Shown here one piece after another: positions 7,665-15,391 of a stretch of 33,991 bases of DNA. A program made the position numbers and the translations under genes. The notes under the pieces are model-generated. The model was not told the DNA's origin. It ran no database searches and saw only the letters and a list, made by a program, of their open reading frames with translations. Source of the DNA: Defluviitaleaceae bacterium (GTDB taxonomy: Bacteria > Bacillota > Clostridia > Lachnospirales > WRAX01); the NCBI GenBank assembly GCA_009787945.1, contig WQSI01000004.1:1-33991 (forward strand). Reading direction: 5' to 3'. How positions within the stretch are numbered: position 1 is the first letter of the stretch; each line of letters starts with the position of its first letter.

Positions 7665-8729
7665 TTATCCCTCCAACATCTTTTCAATTTCTTCAATGAG
7701 AACGTCAGCCATATTTTCCTCGGCAATTTTGCGCACAATCTCCCCTTTTTTAAACAAAATGCCGCTGTCGCGCCCGCAGGCGATGCCTATGTCGGCTTCT
7801 TTGGCTTCCCCAGGGCCATTTACCACACAGCCCATAATAGCGATGCTGATGGGGGCTGTGATGTGGGCAATTCTGCGCTGAACTTGCTCCGCCAGGGGGA
7901 TAAGGTCAACTTCTGTGCGCCCACAGGTGGGGCAGGAGATGATTTCAGGCCCAAAACTGCGCAGCCGCAGGGATTGTAGCATTTCTTTTGCGGCGCGTAT
8001 TTCTTCTACAGGGTCGGCGGTAAGGGAAACCCGCAAAGTGTCGCCCATGCCCTGGGTAAGAAGGGCAGACAATCCCGCGGTGGATTTTATTGTGCCAGAA
8101 TATAGCGTGCCAGCCTCTGTAATGCCGATATGTAAGGGATAATCCACCTGGGGGGCAAGGATTTGGTGGGCTTTTAAGGTCATGGGGATGTTGCTGGCTT
8201 TCATGGATATGATGATATTGTCAAAGTCCATATCCTCAAGAATACGGACGTTTCGCAGGGCAGATTCTGCAAGGCCTTCTGCTGATACGCCGTTAAATTT
8301 GTCAATCAAATCTTGCTCTAAAGAACCAGAATTTACACCAACACGAATTGGGATGCCCCTTTTGCGGCAAGCATCTGCCACAGCCTTCACCCTGTCCAAA
8401 CTGCCAATATTTCCAGGGTTTATGCGGATTTTGTCTGCACCTGCTTCAATTGCGGCAAGTGCCATATTATAATCAAAATGAATGTCGGCAACCAAGGGCA
8501 AGCCGTCAATTTTACGGCGTATTTCCTTGAAGCCTTCGGCGGCGGCTTTGTCGTTTACCGTCACCCGCACAATCTCACAGCCTGCTTCTGCTAAAGCTTT
8601 GATTTGAGCCACGGTTGCGTCCACATCTGCTGTTTTTGTATTAGTCATAGATTGAATTGTAACGGGGTAATCCCCCCCGATTGGCACGCCACCAACCCGA
8701 ACAACACGTGACTTTCTGCGATTATACAT
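7665..8729 (-). CDS. ispG: 4-hydroxy-3-methylbut-2-en-1-yl diphosphate synthase (flavodoxin)
   Basis: IspG (GcpE) is the iron-sulfur enzyme of the MEP isoprenoid pathway; it converts ME-cPP to HMBPP. Seen: a TIM-barrel N-terminal half (VTIQSMTNTKTADVDAT, IRINPGN, IRVGVNSGSL) and a C-terminal cluster domain with CPTCGRT and CVVNGPGEA, which supply three Cys and one Glu ligand. 354 aa is full length for the bacterial short form. The ATG at 8729 follows AGGGGGT. First gene of the operon ispG > HEPN > zinc ribbon > rimO. Confidence 0.96.
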   Translation of the reverse strand: MYNRRKSRVVRVGGVPIGGDYPVTIQSMTNTKTADVDATVAQIKALAEAGCEIVRVTVNDKAAAEGFKEIRRKIDGLPLVADIHFDYNMALAAIEAGADKIRINPGNIGSLDRVKAVADACRKRGIPIRVGVNSGSLEQDLIDKFNGVSAEGLAESALRNVRILEDMDFDNIIISMKASNIPMTLKAHQILAPQVDYPLHIGITEAGTLYSGTIKSTAGLSALLTQGMGDTLRVSLTADPVEEIRAAKEMLQSLRLRSFGPEIISCPTCGRTEVDLIPLAEQVQRRIAHITAPISIAIMGCVVNGPGEAKEADIGIACGRDSGILFKKGEIVRKIAEENMADVLIEEIEKMLEG

Positions 8730-8753
8730 AATGATGACCCCCTAAATGTTATT

Positions 8754-8788
8754 AAGCCGAGTATACCATAAAATCGGCTTGAAGGCAA
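8754..8788 (-). promoter_or_regulatory. Promoter of the ispG operon with overlapping inverted repeat
   Basis: Minus strand TTGCCT (8783-8788), 17-bp spacer, TATACT (8760-8765). AAGCCGA (8754-8760) and TCGGCTT (8774-8780) form a 7-bp inverted repeat that spans the -10 and part of the spacer, a possible operator. No matching regulator is visible in the window. Confidence 0.5.
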
Positions 8789-8792
8789 GGGG

Positions 8793-8821
8793 TTGACGGT
8801 TTTTGGTAAATCTGATAAAAT
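8793..8821 (+). promoter_or_regulatory. Promoter of topB, possibly giving a leaderless mRNA
   Basis: TTGACG (8793-8798), 17-bp spacer, TAAAAT (8816-8821). The expected start point, about 7 nt downstream, is the topB ATG itself (8828). No Shine-Dalgarno-like sequence lies in the 20 nt before that ATG. Confidence 0.55.
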
Positions 8822-8827
8822 AAAACC

Positions 8828-10960
8828 ATGTCTAAAACTTTAATAATTGCTGAAAAGCCCTCTGTTGGGCGGGATATTGGGCGGGTTTTGAAAGCTACCT
8901 CTAAAGGGGATGGCTTTATTTTCGGGCAGAATTATATTATTTCCTGGGCGATAGGGCATTTGGTGACATTATGTGAGCCAGAAGATTATGACCCTGCCCT
9001 AAAGCGGTGGACTGCAGCAAGTTTGCCCATTTTGCCTGCCCAAATTCGCACAAAACCCATTAAAAAAACCGCAAGCCAGCTAAGGGTGCTGACTCGCTTA
9101 ATGAAAGATAAAGATGTTAGCTCTATCATTTGCGCCACGGACAGCGGGCGGGAAGGGGAGCTTATTTTCCGTTATATTTACAACCACGCAGGCTGTGGCA
9201 AGCCTGTTATGCGGCTATGGATTTCCTCTATGACTGACGAAGCAATACGTGAAGGCTTTGCCAATTTGCGCCCCTTGGCAGATTTTGATAATCTTTATCA
9301 ATCTGCCCTATGCCGCAGCCATTCAGATTGGCTAGTGGGGATAAACGCCAGCCGTGCCTATTCTATTGCTAATAACAGCAATTTGTCCATTGGGCGGGTG
9401 CAAACCCCTACCCTGGCTATGATTGTTAGCCGTCAGGCAGAAATTGACGGCTTTGTTCCTAAAGATTATTGGGAGATTTATGCAGATTTTACCGTGGCAG
9501 ATGGTCAATACCTTGGGAAATGGTTTAGCGAAGCAAATAAAGAGGGTAGGCTGGACACTAAGGACAAAGCCAGCGAAATAGCCGCGAAAGTCAAGGGGCA
9601 GAAGGGGCGGGTTCAATCTGTTACAGCCAACACTGTCCGCACCCCGCCGCCACTTTTGCACGATTTAGGGGATTTGCAACAGGAAGCCAACAGGCGTTTT
9701 GGCTTCTCTGCTTCAAAAACCCTAAGCGTTGCACAAGATTTATATGAAAAGCGCAAGCTGATAACATATCCGCGGACAGACAGCCGCCATCTAAGCCCTG
9801 ATATTAAGCTGCCCCCTGTTATCGCCATGTTGGCAAATTCAGCTGAATATGGTGAGTATGGTAAATATATCCAGTCACTTCCAAAACTGCCTATAACAAA
9901 GCGGATTGTGGACGCAAGCAAGGTCACGGACCACCACGCCATAATCCCCACAGGAAAAGGAGCAGGCGCGCTAACAACAGATGAGGCAAAAATTTATGAC
10001 CTTATTGCCCGCCGTTTTCTTGCGGTGTTCCACCCTGCCCATCTTCAAAATGTGACGGAAGTGGTGACGGAAGCCACCTTTGAAACCTTTTATTCTAAAG
10101 GTGCGGTGGTGGTTGACTTAGGCTGGAAATGCCTATACGGCAACGAAAAACCCGACAAAGCTGACCTTTTGCCAACAATTGCCGAGGGTGAGGATGCCCA
10201 AGTCGATAAAACCACTGTGAAAGCCAAGAAAACCCAACCTCCAAAGCCATATACCGAAGCCACCTTGCTATCTGCAATGGAAAATGCTGGTAGGCTTGTA
10301 GAAGATGATGAGATTGCCCAGGCAATGAAAGGAAGCGGTCTTGGCACAGCCGCCACCCGAGCCGCCACCATCGAAAGGCTGATAACTGTAGGGTATATAG
10401 TCCGAAAGGGCAAGGCTCTTGCTCCAACAGACAAGGCAAAGCTGCTAATCCAAATTTTGCCAACAGAAATTACATCAGCGGAAACCACAGGGCGTTGGGA
10501 AAAGGGCTTAAACAGCATAAACCAAGGCAATATGCAACCTAACCGCTTCATGGGCAGCATTGAAAAGTTTGTGCGGTATCTTGTGGAAGATGCTAGAAAC
10601 GCCCGTAATAGCGTGGCTTTCCCCGCAGAAGAGCGAGGTGGCAAAAAATCTGCCAAAAAAACAGGGGCTTTAGGCAAGTGCCTAAAATGCGGAGGGGATG
10701 TGCTGGAAAACAGCAAAAGCTTCTACTGCGCCAAATGGCGGGAGGGGTGCAAGTTCACCATTTGGAAAAACGAAACCGCCCGCTATGAATATGTGTTAAA
10801 ACCTGCGGATGTTGCGTCCTTACTGCGGGGCGAGGTTGTGCCTGCCAAAATCGTCATGCCAGACACAAGGGAGCGGGCAGATGCCCAAATGACCATTGAC
10901 GTGACATCACCGTCAATCCTGCGGTTTATTAATGTGAATGTTAGAACCAGCGGTCAATAA
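8828..10960 (+). CDS. topB: DNA topoisomerase III
   Basis: A type IA topoisomerase that cuts and passes single DNA strands and helps resolve recombination or replication intermediates. Features: Toprim domain at the N-terminus (TLIIAEKPSVGRDIG, then ATDSGREGELIF near residue 107), active-site LITYPRTDS with the catalytic tyrosine at about residue 314, and a C-terminal zinc-finger-like stretch (CLKCGGDV...CAKW..GC). 710 aa, similar to Bacillus-type TopB. The last codons (RTSGQ-stop) lie inside the palindrome 10943-11108, so the repeat supplies the C-terminus. Convergent with the gene ending at 11108. Confidence 0.95.
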   Translation: MSKTLIIAEKPSVGRDIGRVLKATSKGDGFIFGQNYIISWAIGHLVTLCEPEDYDPALKRWTAASLPILPAQIRTKPIKKTASQLRVLTRLMKDKDVSSIICATDSGREGELIFRYIYNHAGCGKPVMRLWISSMTDEAIREGFANLRPLADFDNLYQSALCRSHSDWLVGINASRAYSIANNSNLSIGRVQTPTLAMIVSRQAEIDGFVPKDYWEIYADFTVADGQYLGKWFSEANKEGRLDTKDKASEIAAKVKGQKGRVQSVTANTVRTPPPLLHDLGDLQQEANRRFGFSASKTLSVAQDLYEKRKLITYPRTDSRHLSPDIKLPPVIAMLANSAEYGEYGKYIQSLPKLPITKRIVDASKVTDHHAIIPTGKGAGALTTDEAKIYDLIARRFLAVFHPAHLQNVTEVVTEATFETFYSKGAVVVDLGWKCLYGNEKPDKADLLPTIAEGEDAQVDKTTVKAKKTQPPKPYTEATLLSAMENAGRLVEDDEIAQAMKGSGLGTAATRAATIERLITVGYIVRKGKALAPTDKAKLLIQILPTEITSAETTGRWEKGLNSINQGNMQPNRFMGSIEKFVRYLVEDARNARNSVAFPAEERGGKKSAKKTGALGKCLKCGGDVLENSKSFYCAKWREGCKFTIWKNETARYEYVLKPADVASLLRGEVVPAKIVMPDTRERADAQMTIDVTSPSILRFINVNVRTSGQ

Positions 10961-11108
10961 TGGGATGTGCGGATTTGCGTGCTGATTTTATGGCATTTCA
11001 AGAAGGTGAAGCCGCCGCATACCCATAGGTATGCAAGGATTTGGCTTCGCAGAAATGGCGTGAAAGCAGTACGTAAAGCCGTGCATCAGCTTATTGACCG
11101 CTGGTTCT
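10943..11108. repeat. 166-bp near-symmetric palindrome between convergent genes
   Basis: AGAACCAGCGGTCAATAA (10943-10960) is the exact reverse complement of 11091-11108. The arms stay complementary, with mismatches but no net indel, up to the apex GCATACC-CATA-GGTATGC (11017-11034). As RNA it would be one long hairpin from either strand, so it probably terminates both topB and the opposing gene. Its edges contain the topB stop codon and touch the stop codon of the gene at 11108. A single end of the same repeat lies after tdh (1943-1966), so it is a dispersed family. Confidence 0.8.
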
Positions 11109-11764
11109 TAATCCGAAATAATAGACATTAAATGGGCTATGTCCGCTATTTTATTGGCGATGGCAGTGCCTGTTTTTTCTTGCCCATGCCCTGCAAGCTC
11201 CCGCAATTGGCGGCTTTCTTGCAATAGGGCAAAGGATATGCCGCTGGCAAAGTCCGTCACGTCATCAACTTTGGTTTCTTCGGTTGCCTGTAACTGAACA
11301 AGGTCGGGGTTTGCCTTCTTTTTATGGTCTATAAGCTCCAAAATACGCCCTTTGTGTGCCTCGCTGACCTCTGACAATTTTTGGTAAAAGGCTAGGCTAT
11401 TAACCTCCCCCTGGATAAAAGTTTTTAAATTATCTGTATTGGTTTGGGGTGGAGCTTGGCTTGGCTGGGGCGGGGCAGGGGCTGGGGCTGCCATGCCTGG
11501 GGGCAGCAACCCTTGGGGAATAGGCTCAAAGCGGACTGATGGGTCGCTATATGGAGCTTGGGTTTGGGCTTGCTGTTGATGCTGGGGGTGGGCTTGGGCT
11601 TGTTGCATTGGCATCTGTCTAGGGGTTACTTGCGGCATCTGCGGCATTTGTTGCCTACCAGCCTGTTGCTGCCACTGGGCAGGGGCTGAATAACTCCTAT
11701 TTTGTTGAGCCTGCCTGCATTGTGGGCATGTGCAAACCTGCGCCCGCGAACGAAAAAAGGACAT
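11108..11764 (-). CDS. Gln/Pro-rich protein with a helical, ferritin-like C-terminal domain
   Basis: 218 residues, ATG at 11764 after AGGAGG. The N-terminus has a CTCPQC pair. Residues ~20-105 are low complexity, rich in Q, P, M and A. Residues ~108-218 are amphipathic helices starting TFIQGEVNSLAFYQKLSE. That pattern recalls ferritin-like/rubrerythrin-type bundles, but I see no complete metal-ligand set, so the function stays unknown. It follows the zinc-ribbon gene (59-bp gap) and probably shares its promoter. Both proteins have a Q-rich linker plus cysteine pairs, which suggests they work together. Confidence 0.6.
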   Translation of the reverse strand: MSFFRSRAQVCTCPQCRQAQQNRSYSAPAQWQQQAGRQQMPQMPQVTPRQMPMQQAQAHPQHQQQAQTQAPYSDPSVRFEPIPQGLLPPGMAAPAPAPPQPSQAPPQTNTDNLKTFIQGEVNSLAFYQKLSEVSEAHKGRILELIDHKKKANPDLVQLQATEETKVDDVTDFASGISFALLQESRQLRELAGHGQEKTGTAIANKIADIAHLMSIISD

Positions 11765-11823
11765 GGCGAACCTCCTGATGTTTTACCTCATCATATGGCT
11801 GCCCATGCCCTTTTGTGAATGTA

Positions 11824-12249
11824 TTAAATGCCCATATTATTTCCGCAATCTGGGCAAAACCTTTTCCCTGCTTCAACTTGCGCCCCGCAGTTGCAAGCAA
11901 CAACCCGAACAGAATGTTCCAGCTTCTTGCCACATTCGGAGCAGAAGTTTTGCCCCGTACAATTCAAAAAGCCGCAAAGGCACTTTGTACCAGAGGACAG
12001 GGCAATTCTGGACATAAGTGAAAACCCGCAAGCCCCGCAAAATTTGCTGTCCCCCGTGTTTATCTCACCACATCCCGTACATTGAATATCCCTTTCTGCC
12101 GCAAGGGGCTGCATCTGCTGCCCACGTGCCTGTTGCTGCTGATTATTGTTATTTCGGTTTTGAAAACTTGACATTACAGAGCCAACAACCTGCTGACCAA
12201 CGCTCATGCCAGCCCCCATGCCAACACCTTTCATAAGTGACCTTAACAT
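11824..12249 (-). CDS. Multi-zinc-ribbon protein with Gln/Asn-rich linker
   Basis: 141 residues from the ATG at 12249, chosen because GGGAGG precedes it and the promoter -10 at 12287 lies downstream of the track's longer start at 12342. The N-terminus MLRSLMKGVGMGAGMSVGQQ is glycine-rich and helical. A Q/N-rich linker follows, then three CxxC-type ribbons (CTGCGE..CGACG, CLCG..CSECG, CNCG..CPDCG). This layout is common in small scaffold or virion-core-like bacterial proteins of unknown role. Operon with the gene at 11108. Confidence 0.65.
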   Translation of the reverse strand: MLRSLMKGVGMGAGMSVGQQVVGSVMSSFQNRNNNNQQQQARGQQMQPLAAERDIQCTGCGEINTGDSKFCGACGFSLMSRIALSSGTKCLCGFLNCTGQNFCSECGKKLEHSVRVVACNCGAQVEAGKRFCPDCGNNMGI

Positions 12250-12286
12250 AACTATTCCTCCCATTGCTACACAATCTTTTATAAAT

Positions 12287-12369
12287 ATTATACACCCAGA
12301 CCCAAACCCCGTCAATAATTTTCGCCAAAATAGTCTTGACAAGCCCGTGATTTGGCGGTATAATTAACA
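12287..12369. promoter_or_regulatory. Divergent promoter module, copy 1
   Basis: Minus-strand promoter for the gene at 12249: TTGACG (12310-12315), 17-bp spacer, TATAAT (12287-12292) with extended TG. Plus-strand promoter: TTGACA (12336-12341), 17-bp spacer, TATAAT (12359-12364). The -35 boxes face each other. The whole 83-bp block recurs inverted at 33484-33566 with 75/83 identity. A repeat element (12370) begins right after the plus promoter, which separates it from the gene at 12683. Confidence 0.75.
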
Positions 12370-12515
12370 TAAGGTAACTATATATAACTTTACACAACAC
12401 CCCGTAGGGGCGCATATTATGCGCCCGTTGTCCGATAAAGTAATGCTAATGCAGAGTACGTTTGTCCAACAGTGGGCGCATAATATGCGCCCCTACGATG
12501 GGTAGTGATGCCCAA
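12370..12515 (-). repeat. MITE-like palindromic repeat, copy 1
   Basis: The core CGTAGGGGCGCATATTATGC (from 12413) is mirrored by GCATAATATGCGCCCCTACG ending at 12497. Outer flanks also match copy 3 (25993-26140) in the opposite orientation: ATAAGGTAAC at one end and TTGGGCATCA (read from the minus strand) at the other. This defines an element of about 146 bp. It encodes no transposase. The plus-strand leader would fold into a long hairpin here. Between it and the gene at 12683 I see only a weak promoter. Confidence 0.75.
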
Positions 12516-12536
12516 GTCAAGCGGGTGATGACGTGG

Positions 12537-12566
12537 TTATGGGGTTTATGTAAATTTGTGTATAAT
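12537..12566 (+). promoter_or_regulatory. Possible promoter of the unknown gene pair
   Basis: An extended -10, TGTGTATAAT (TATAAT 12561-12566), with a poor -35 (TTATGG, 12537-12542) at 18 bp. It lies downstream of the repeat insertion, so it could restore expression of the downstream genes. Confidence 0.4.
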
Positions 12567-12682
12567 TACCTAACATAATTCCGATTAGTGTCAATTTATA
12601 TAGCAATGTAATAGAGGTTTTGGTTAGTGATTTCTATGTTTATACACATATACTAACCAAGCAAAGGAGTGTGTTTACAACC

Positions 12683-13297
12683 ATGAATGTGCATATTAGT
12701 GCTGCGGAATGGAGTCGTATTCGAGGTATGGCTAGTATTCAAGTGTTCGACCAAAGGCTTAGCTCTAATCCAAGACAGAGAACCCTGACCACACCTCAAC
12801 ATACAACGGGTGTGGGCTTTGAAGAACCAGCTGTGCAATTTATACCTTCAAAGGAGTGCGAAGAGTATTATTGCGAATACCATGATGATGAGCTAGTCAA
12901 AACACCCGAGGAACAAATCAGGATACACTTAGATACCATTATGTTTTGGGAAAGGTTTTATCAAATCGCCTACGAAGAAGGATATGTTACTCAAGATTTC
13001 GTTGAAGGTAGAACGAATAATATCAGATATACAACCGGAAAAATTATACATGACTTAAAATCCATCCGCGATGCAGATTTTTCTGATGAAATCAAGCTGA
13101 AATTAGAGGGGTTTTTTCAAGATTTGCAACCCTTCAACTTCGACTTTCAGGGTAGTATTGTCATTGGAGAAGTGACTAGAATATCTGCCATGTTAGAGGA
13201 GCTTTCAAACGAAATCGAAAACATCGTGGACTTGCTATCCCACCAGCACGACCGCATAAACGAACCCAAGGCTCCAAGATTTGATGAATATGTCTAA
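12683..13297 (+). CDS. Unrecognised protein, first of a two-gene unit
   Basis: 204 residues from the ATG at 12683. AAGGAG lies about 13 nt upstream, so GTG at 12671 is an alternative start; the track's 12620 start lies upstream of that ribosome binding site. A polar, probably disordered first ~70 residues (DQRLSSNPRQRT, TTPQHTTG) precede a helical, acidic body (EEQIRIHLDTIMFWERF and a C-terminal ISAMLEELSNEIENIVDLL coiled-coil-like helix). No signal peptide, TM segment or known motif. It shares an operon with the next gene (18-bp gap). Codon and base composition look less GC-rich than the neighbours, but this was judged by eye. Confidence 0.55.
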   Translation: MNVHISAAEWSRIRGMASIQVFDQRLSSNPRQRTLTTPQHTTGVGFEEPAVQFIPSKECEEYYCEYHDDELVKTPEEQIRIHLDTIMFWERFYQIAYEEGYVTQDFVEGRTNNIRYTTGKIIHDLKSIRDADFSDEIKLKLEGFFQDLQPFNFDFQGSIVIGEVTRISAMLEELSNEIENIVDLLSHQHDRINEPKAPRFDEYV

Positions 13298-13315
13298 GTT
13301 TCGGAGGAAACCAAC

Positions 13316-14197
13316 ATGAAAGTAAACCCATCACTAGCAACAAACCCCTTACAAATAAATATATCAAATGTGGTCGAAACAGGGGTCACTAGGAATAGGG
13401 GTGTTTCCGAGAATAGGAGTAGGTCAATCACGGGCGGTTTCGCAAATTCTAACGAATCCATAATAGACGAGGGTAAGTTGCGGGTTGAAAAACCAATGAC
13501 AATCGAAGAAAGTAATGCTGCAATGCGGTCTGCTGGATGGGTTACCACCCTAAGGGAGATTGACGAGAAAATAGAGCATGCTGCTTTAAATGGCGATAGA
13601 GCCAACGTTTGCCCGCGAACGTTCCTTTCAAGTTTATTGTATCGCACAGGAAATGCTCCAGAATCGAGAAGTTCTGACGATATTGCACACCGCCTCAGAC
13701 TGAGTGATTTTAACTTAGACGAAATGATAAACTTCATCGAGGAGCAGTTGTATCTCATTGATAATAATCCTGATATTTCTGATGAACGCAGGGTTATCGA
13801 AAGAGATTTGTTGGAACGCGCAGCGGTCGGGGCTATAGCTGGTAAATTGCAGGAGTCTTTTGGTGGTGCATTTCACGGGGTATGGAATGCGCGGGACATA
13901 GTTGCAACAAGACTAGATAACGAAGCCGCCAACAACAATATGAACAAGGCTTTAGCTCATGCGGAACAACTCCTTTCTAGGTTAGACAGTGCGAACCTAG
14001 GTACTGTAATGCACGAGATAGTACGACAGGCATCTGAGCAATTTTTGTTAATACAACTGAACCACACCAACGCCTCTCTTTACAACCATGAAATAAACCG
14101 ACATCAAGGAGATAGTGAAGTTGCTAGTGGAATTACGCGAGCTTTCCGAAATAGGTTCTTGCCCCTTATCGGACAAGTTTCGTTTTCGCATAGGTAG
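13316..14197 (+). CDS. Unrecognised protein, second of a two-gene unit
   Basis: 293 residues, ATG at 13316 with CGGAGG at good spacing. The first ~70 residues are polar and Ser/Asn/Arg rich; the rest is predicted mostly helical (IDEKIEHAAL, LDEMINFIEEQLYLID, LAHAEQLLSRLD). No signal peptide, membrane segment, nucleotide-binding motif or catalytic motif that I recognise. The disordered N-terminus plus helical body resembles the layout of its partner at 12683, so the two may form one complex. A strong terminator follows at 14252. Confidence 0.55.
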   Translation: MKVNPSLATNPLQINISNVVETGVTRNRGVSENRSRSITGGFANSNESIIDEGKLRVEKPMTIEESNAAMRSAGWVTTLREIDEKIEHAALNGDRANVCPRTFLSSLLYRTGNAPESRSSDDIAHRLRLSDFNLDEMINFIEEQLYLIDNNPDISDERRVIERDLLERAAVGAIAGKLQESFGGAFHGVWNARDIVATRLDNEAANNNMNKALAHAEQLLSRLDSANLGTVMHEIVRQASEQFLLIQLNHTNASLYNHEINRHQGDSEVASGITRAFRNRFLPLIGQVSFSHR

Positions 14198-14251
14198 CAT
14201 ATCTAACTATAACTCTAAATTTATGTGTCTAACAAAATAAACGACCAAACT

Positions 14252-14284
14252 AACAGCCCCCGATGCTAAAGGGGGCTGTTTTTA
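14252..14284 (+). terminator. Rho-independent terminator
   Basis: AACAGCCCCC/GGGGGCTGTT, a 10-bp perfect stem with a 9-nt loop, followed by TTTA. It ends the 12683-14197 unit just before the convergent rnz stop. Confidence 0.85.
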
Positions 14285-14289
14285 TGAAC

Positions 14290-15210
14290 TTAATCTTCTT
14301 CAAAACCAAAGGTTTCTGTTAGCCTGTCATATCCAACATAGCTTTTAGGGAAGATTTTGCGGGCATTTTTTAGGTAGTCTTTGGGGTTTTGCATGGCGGG
14401 GGAAAAGTGTGTCAGCCACATTTTTTCCACCTCACCAGCCCGCGCCAGCATTGCGGCTTCAGAAAAAATCATGTGGCGGTGGCTTTTTGCCTTTGCCAAC
14501 AGCTCTTCATCACCATAGTGACCTTCGCAAACAAATAGGTCGCTGCCCCTTATAAAGTCTGGAAGCCATTTAGGCGGGCGGCTGTCGGTTATGTAGGACA
14601 CGCTAAGCCCTTTGCGGTCCTCCCCCATTACCATATTTGGGGTTAGGGTGCGACCCTCGTGTTCCATGATTTTCCCTTTTTGCAGTTTGTTCCAAAACTG
14701 CAAGGGGATGTTAAGTTCCTTTGCCTTGTCTGCATCAAACCGCCCTTTTCGGTGGATGTCCACCCGATAGGCGAAGCAGGGGCAATTGTGAAGGGCAGGC
14801 ACGGCAGACAGGGTAAAGCTGGTTAGGGGTATCTTAAAATCCCGCAGCCCTTCTTTTGGCAGCTCTACAAATTTAATGGCAAAGGGCAAGTCTGGAGCTA
14901 TGACACACAGGCTTCTAACCACATGGGCGACCCCAACAGGCCCTATAATGGTTATGGGTTCGTCCCGCCCTGCATGTGCGATGGATAGCAAAAGCCCAGG
15001 CAGACCAGCCACATGGTCCGCATGAAAATGGGTTAGGCAAATGCAGTCTATGGTTTTGTAACCCCATCCGATTTGCTTGACGCTGACCTGGTTGCCCTCG
15101 CCGCAGTCAATTAAAACCAAACGCCCTTCATACCGCAGAAGAAGGGAGGTTAAATGCCTATGGGGCAGGGGCATCATGCCGCCGCTTCCTACAAGGGCTA
15201 CATCAAACAT
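14290..15210 (-). CDS. rnz: Ribonuclease Z (tRNA 3' endonuclease)
   Basis: A metallo-beta-lactamase-fold nuclease that trims the 3' trailer of tRNA precursors. Seen: GSGGMMPLPHRHLTSLLLR at the start, the zinc motif THFHADHVAGLPGLL (about residues 60-74), the substrate-recognition arm region, FCEGHYG-like text (VCEGHYGDEE, about 225) and a late HFSPAM. 306 aa is the short homodimeric form. ATG at 15210. Last gene of a minus-strand cluster, 16 bp after the truncated PIN gene. Confidence 0.92.
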   Translation of the reverse strand: MFDVALVGSGGMMPLPHRHLTSLLLRYEGRLVLIDCGEGNQVSVKQIGWGYKTIDCICLTHFHADHVAGLPGLLLSIAHAGRDEPITIIGPVGVAHVVRSLCVIAPDLPFAIKFVELPKEGLRDFKIPLTSFTLSAVPALHNCPCFAYRVDIHRKGRFDADKAKELNIPLQFWNKLQKGKIMEHEGRTLTPNMVMGEDRKGLSVSYITDSRPPKWLPDFIRGSDLFVCEGHYGDEELLAKAKSHRHMIFSEAAMLARAGEVEKMWLTHFSPAMQNPKDYLKNARKIFPKSYVGYDRLTETFGFEED

Positions 15211-15226
15211 AAAATCATCCTTTGTG

Positions 15227-15391
15227 TTAACACACTCTAGTTTTTAGAAATTGGGTTGGCGTTAAAGCCTGGACTGGAGATTTGGAAAAATCTGCAATAT
15301 TGCGGGTTATTATATAATCCATACCGTTGCGGTAGGCACGTTCGGCAAGCAAAGCATCCAGAATTATATTGGTGTCAATTAAGATTTTCAT
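15227..15391 (-). pseudogene. Internally deleted PIN-domain (VapC-like) toxin
   Basis: From the ATG at 15391 (GGTGGAG box) the frame encodes only 54 residues. MKILIDTNIILDALL is the start of a PIN RNase with its first acidic residue. This joins directly to YRNGMDYIITRNIADF, which is the C-terminal end of such proteins. The normal middle, about 70-80 residues with the other catalytic acids, is missing, and the frame is kept. The product is very likely inactive as a nuclease. It overlaps the upstream antitoxin-like gene by 17 bp, as toxin-antitoxin pairs do. Confidence 0.75.

Noticed and set aside
10090-10716. 208-aa minus-strand ORF over topB
   Set aside because: Antisense shadow of the topB coding frame; no motif and no start signal.
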